This document shows positions 19,953 to 20,039 of a DNA stretch of 20,039 nucleotides, piece after piece. Made by a program: the position numbers and the translations under genes. The DNA is from a virus. Each line of letters opens with the position of its first letter. Position 1 is the first letter of the stretch. The DNA is taken from IMG/VR virus record IMGVR_UViG_3300034375_013653, positions 1 through 20,039 of that record; one strand, given 5' to 3'. The notes beneath the pieces are model-generated. The model saw only the letters and a list, made by a program, of their open reading frames with translations. It was not told where the DNA came from and did no database searches.

Positions 19953-20039
19953 TGCACAGTCCCTTGCCTGTTTCAGTGGTTGCCAGTATTGGCTCGCCGC
20001 GCCGACAAATCCAGGGTTGCGCACTGGCGCACTTGCCAT

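Noticed and set aside
19953-20039. 29-residue N-terminal extension of the excalibur-domain protein to the window edge
   Set aside because: The internal ATG has an AAGGGA ribosome-binding site and begins directly with the signal/anchor segment.

Overview
The window is part of a gamma-proteobacterial chromosome, most likely a Pseudomonas-group species. This is inferred from the GC-rich codon use, the Pf-type filamentous phage genes, an elongator tRNA-Met used as attachment site, and an excalibur-domain lipoprotein-like gene in the right flank. Almost all of it is mobile DNA. Two related inovirus-type elements lie head to tail, both oriented rightward, and end at an intact tRNA-Met gene (19072-19148, minus strand).

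Element 1 runs from before base 1 to about 13228; its left end is not in the window. It carries a cytosine-5 DNA methyltransferase and a partner protein (1-2106), a minus-strand repressor (2200-2469), a XisF-like regulator, two small proteins, a ssDNA-binding-protein candidate and a full virion/secretion set: pVII/pIX-like peptides, major coat, terminator, pIII-like adsorption protein, pVI-like protein, Zot/pI ATPase and pIV secretin. These are followed by a hairpin-rich origin candidate, the replication initiator and a tyrosine integrase. Between the integrase and the attachment repeat lie two cargo genes: a minus-strand protein with a HEPN-type RNxxxH motif and an OST-HTH-like tail, and a secreted DUF4124-glutaredoxin protein.

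Element 2 (about 13183-19116, 5.9 kb) is bounded by two copies of a 46-bp repeat taken from the 3' half of tRNA-Met. It has its own membrane-protein cargo, repressor, two tandem XisF-like paralogues, an unknown 132-aa protein, an origin, a replication initiator and an integrase. It has no ssDNA-binding protein, coat, adsorption, Zot or secretin gene. The whole 3757-9288 module of element 1 is replaced by a few hundred bases that keep two non-coding structures shared with element 1. This is the architecture expected of a filamentous-phage satellite (compare RS1 of CTXphi) sitting next to its probable helper.

The two repressors share their C-terminal halves but differ in the DNA-reading part, and their operator regions carry different palindromes, so the elements look heteroimmune. 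The cargo genes are AT-richer than the phage backbone and sit at the same two places, between att and repressor and between integrase and att. Right of the tRNA (19149-20039) is ordinary chromosome with a small membrane protein and an excalibur-domain protein.
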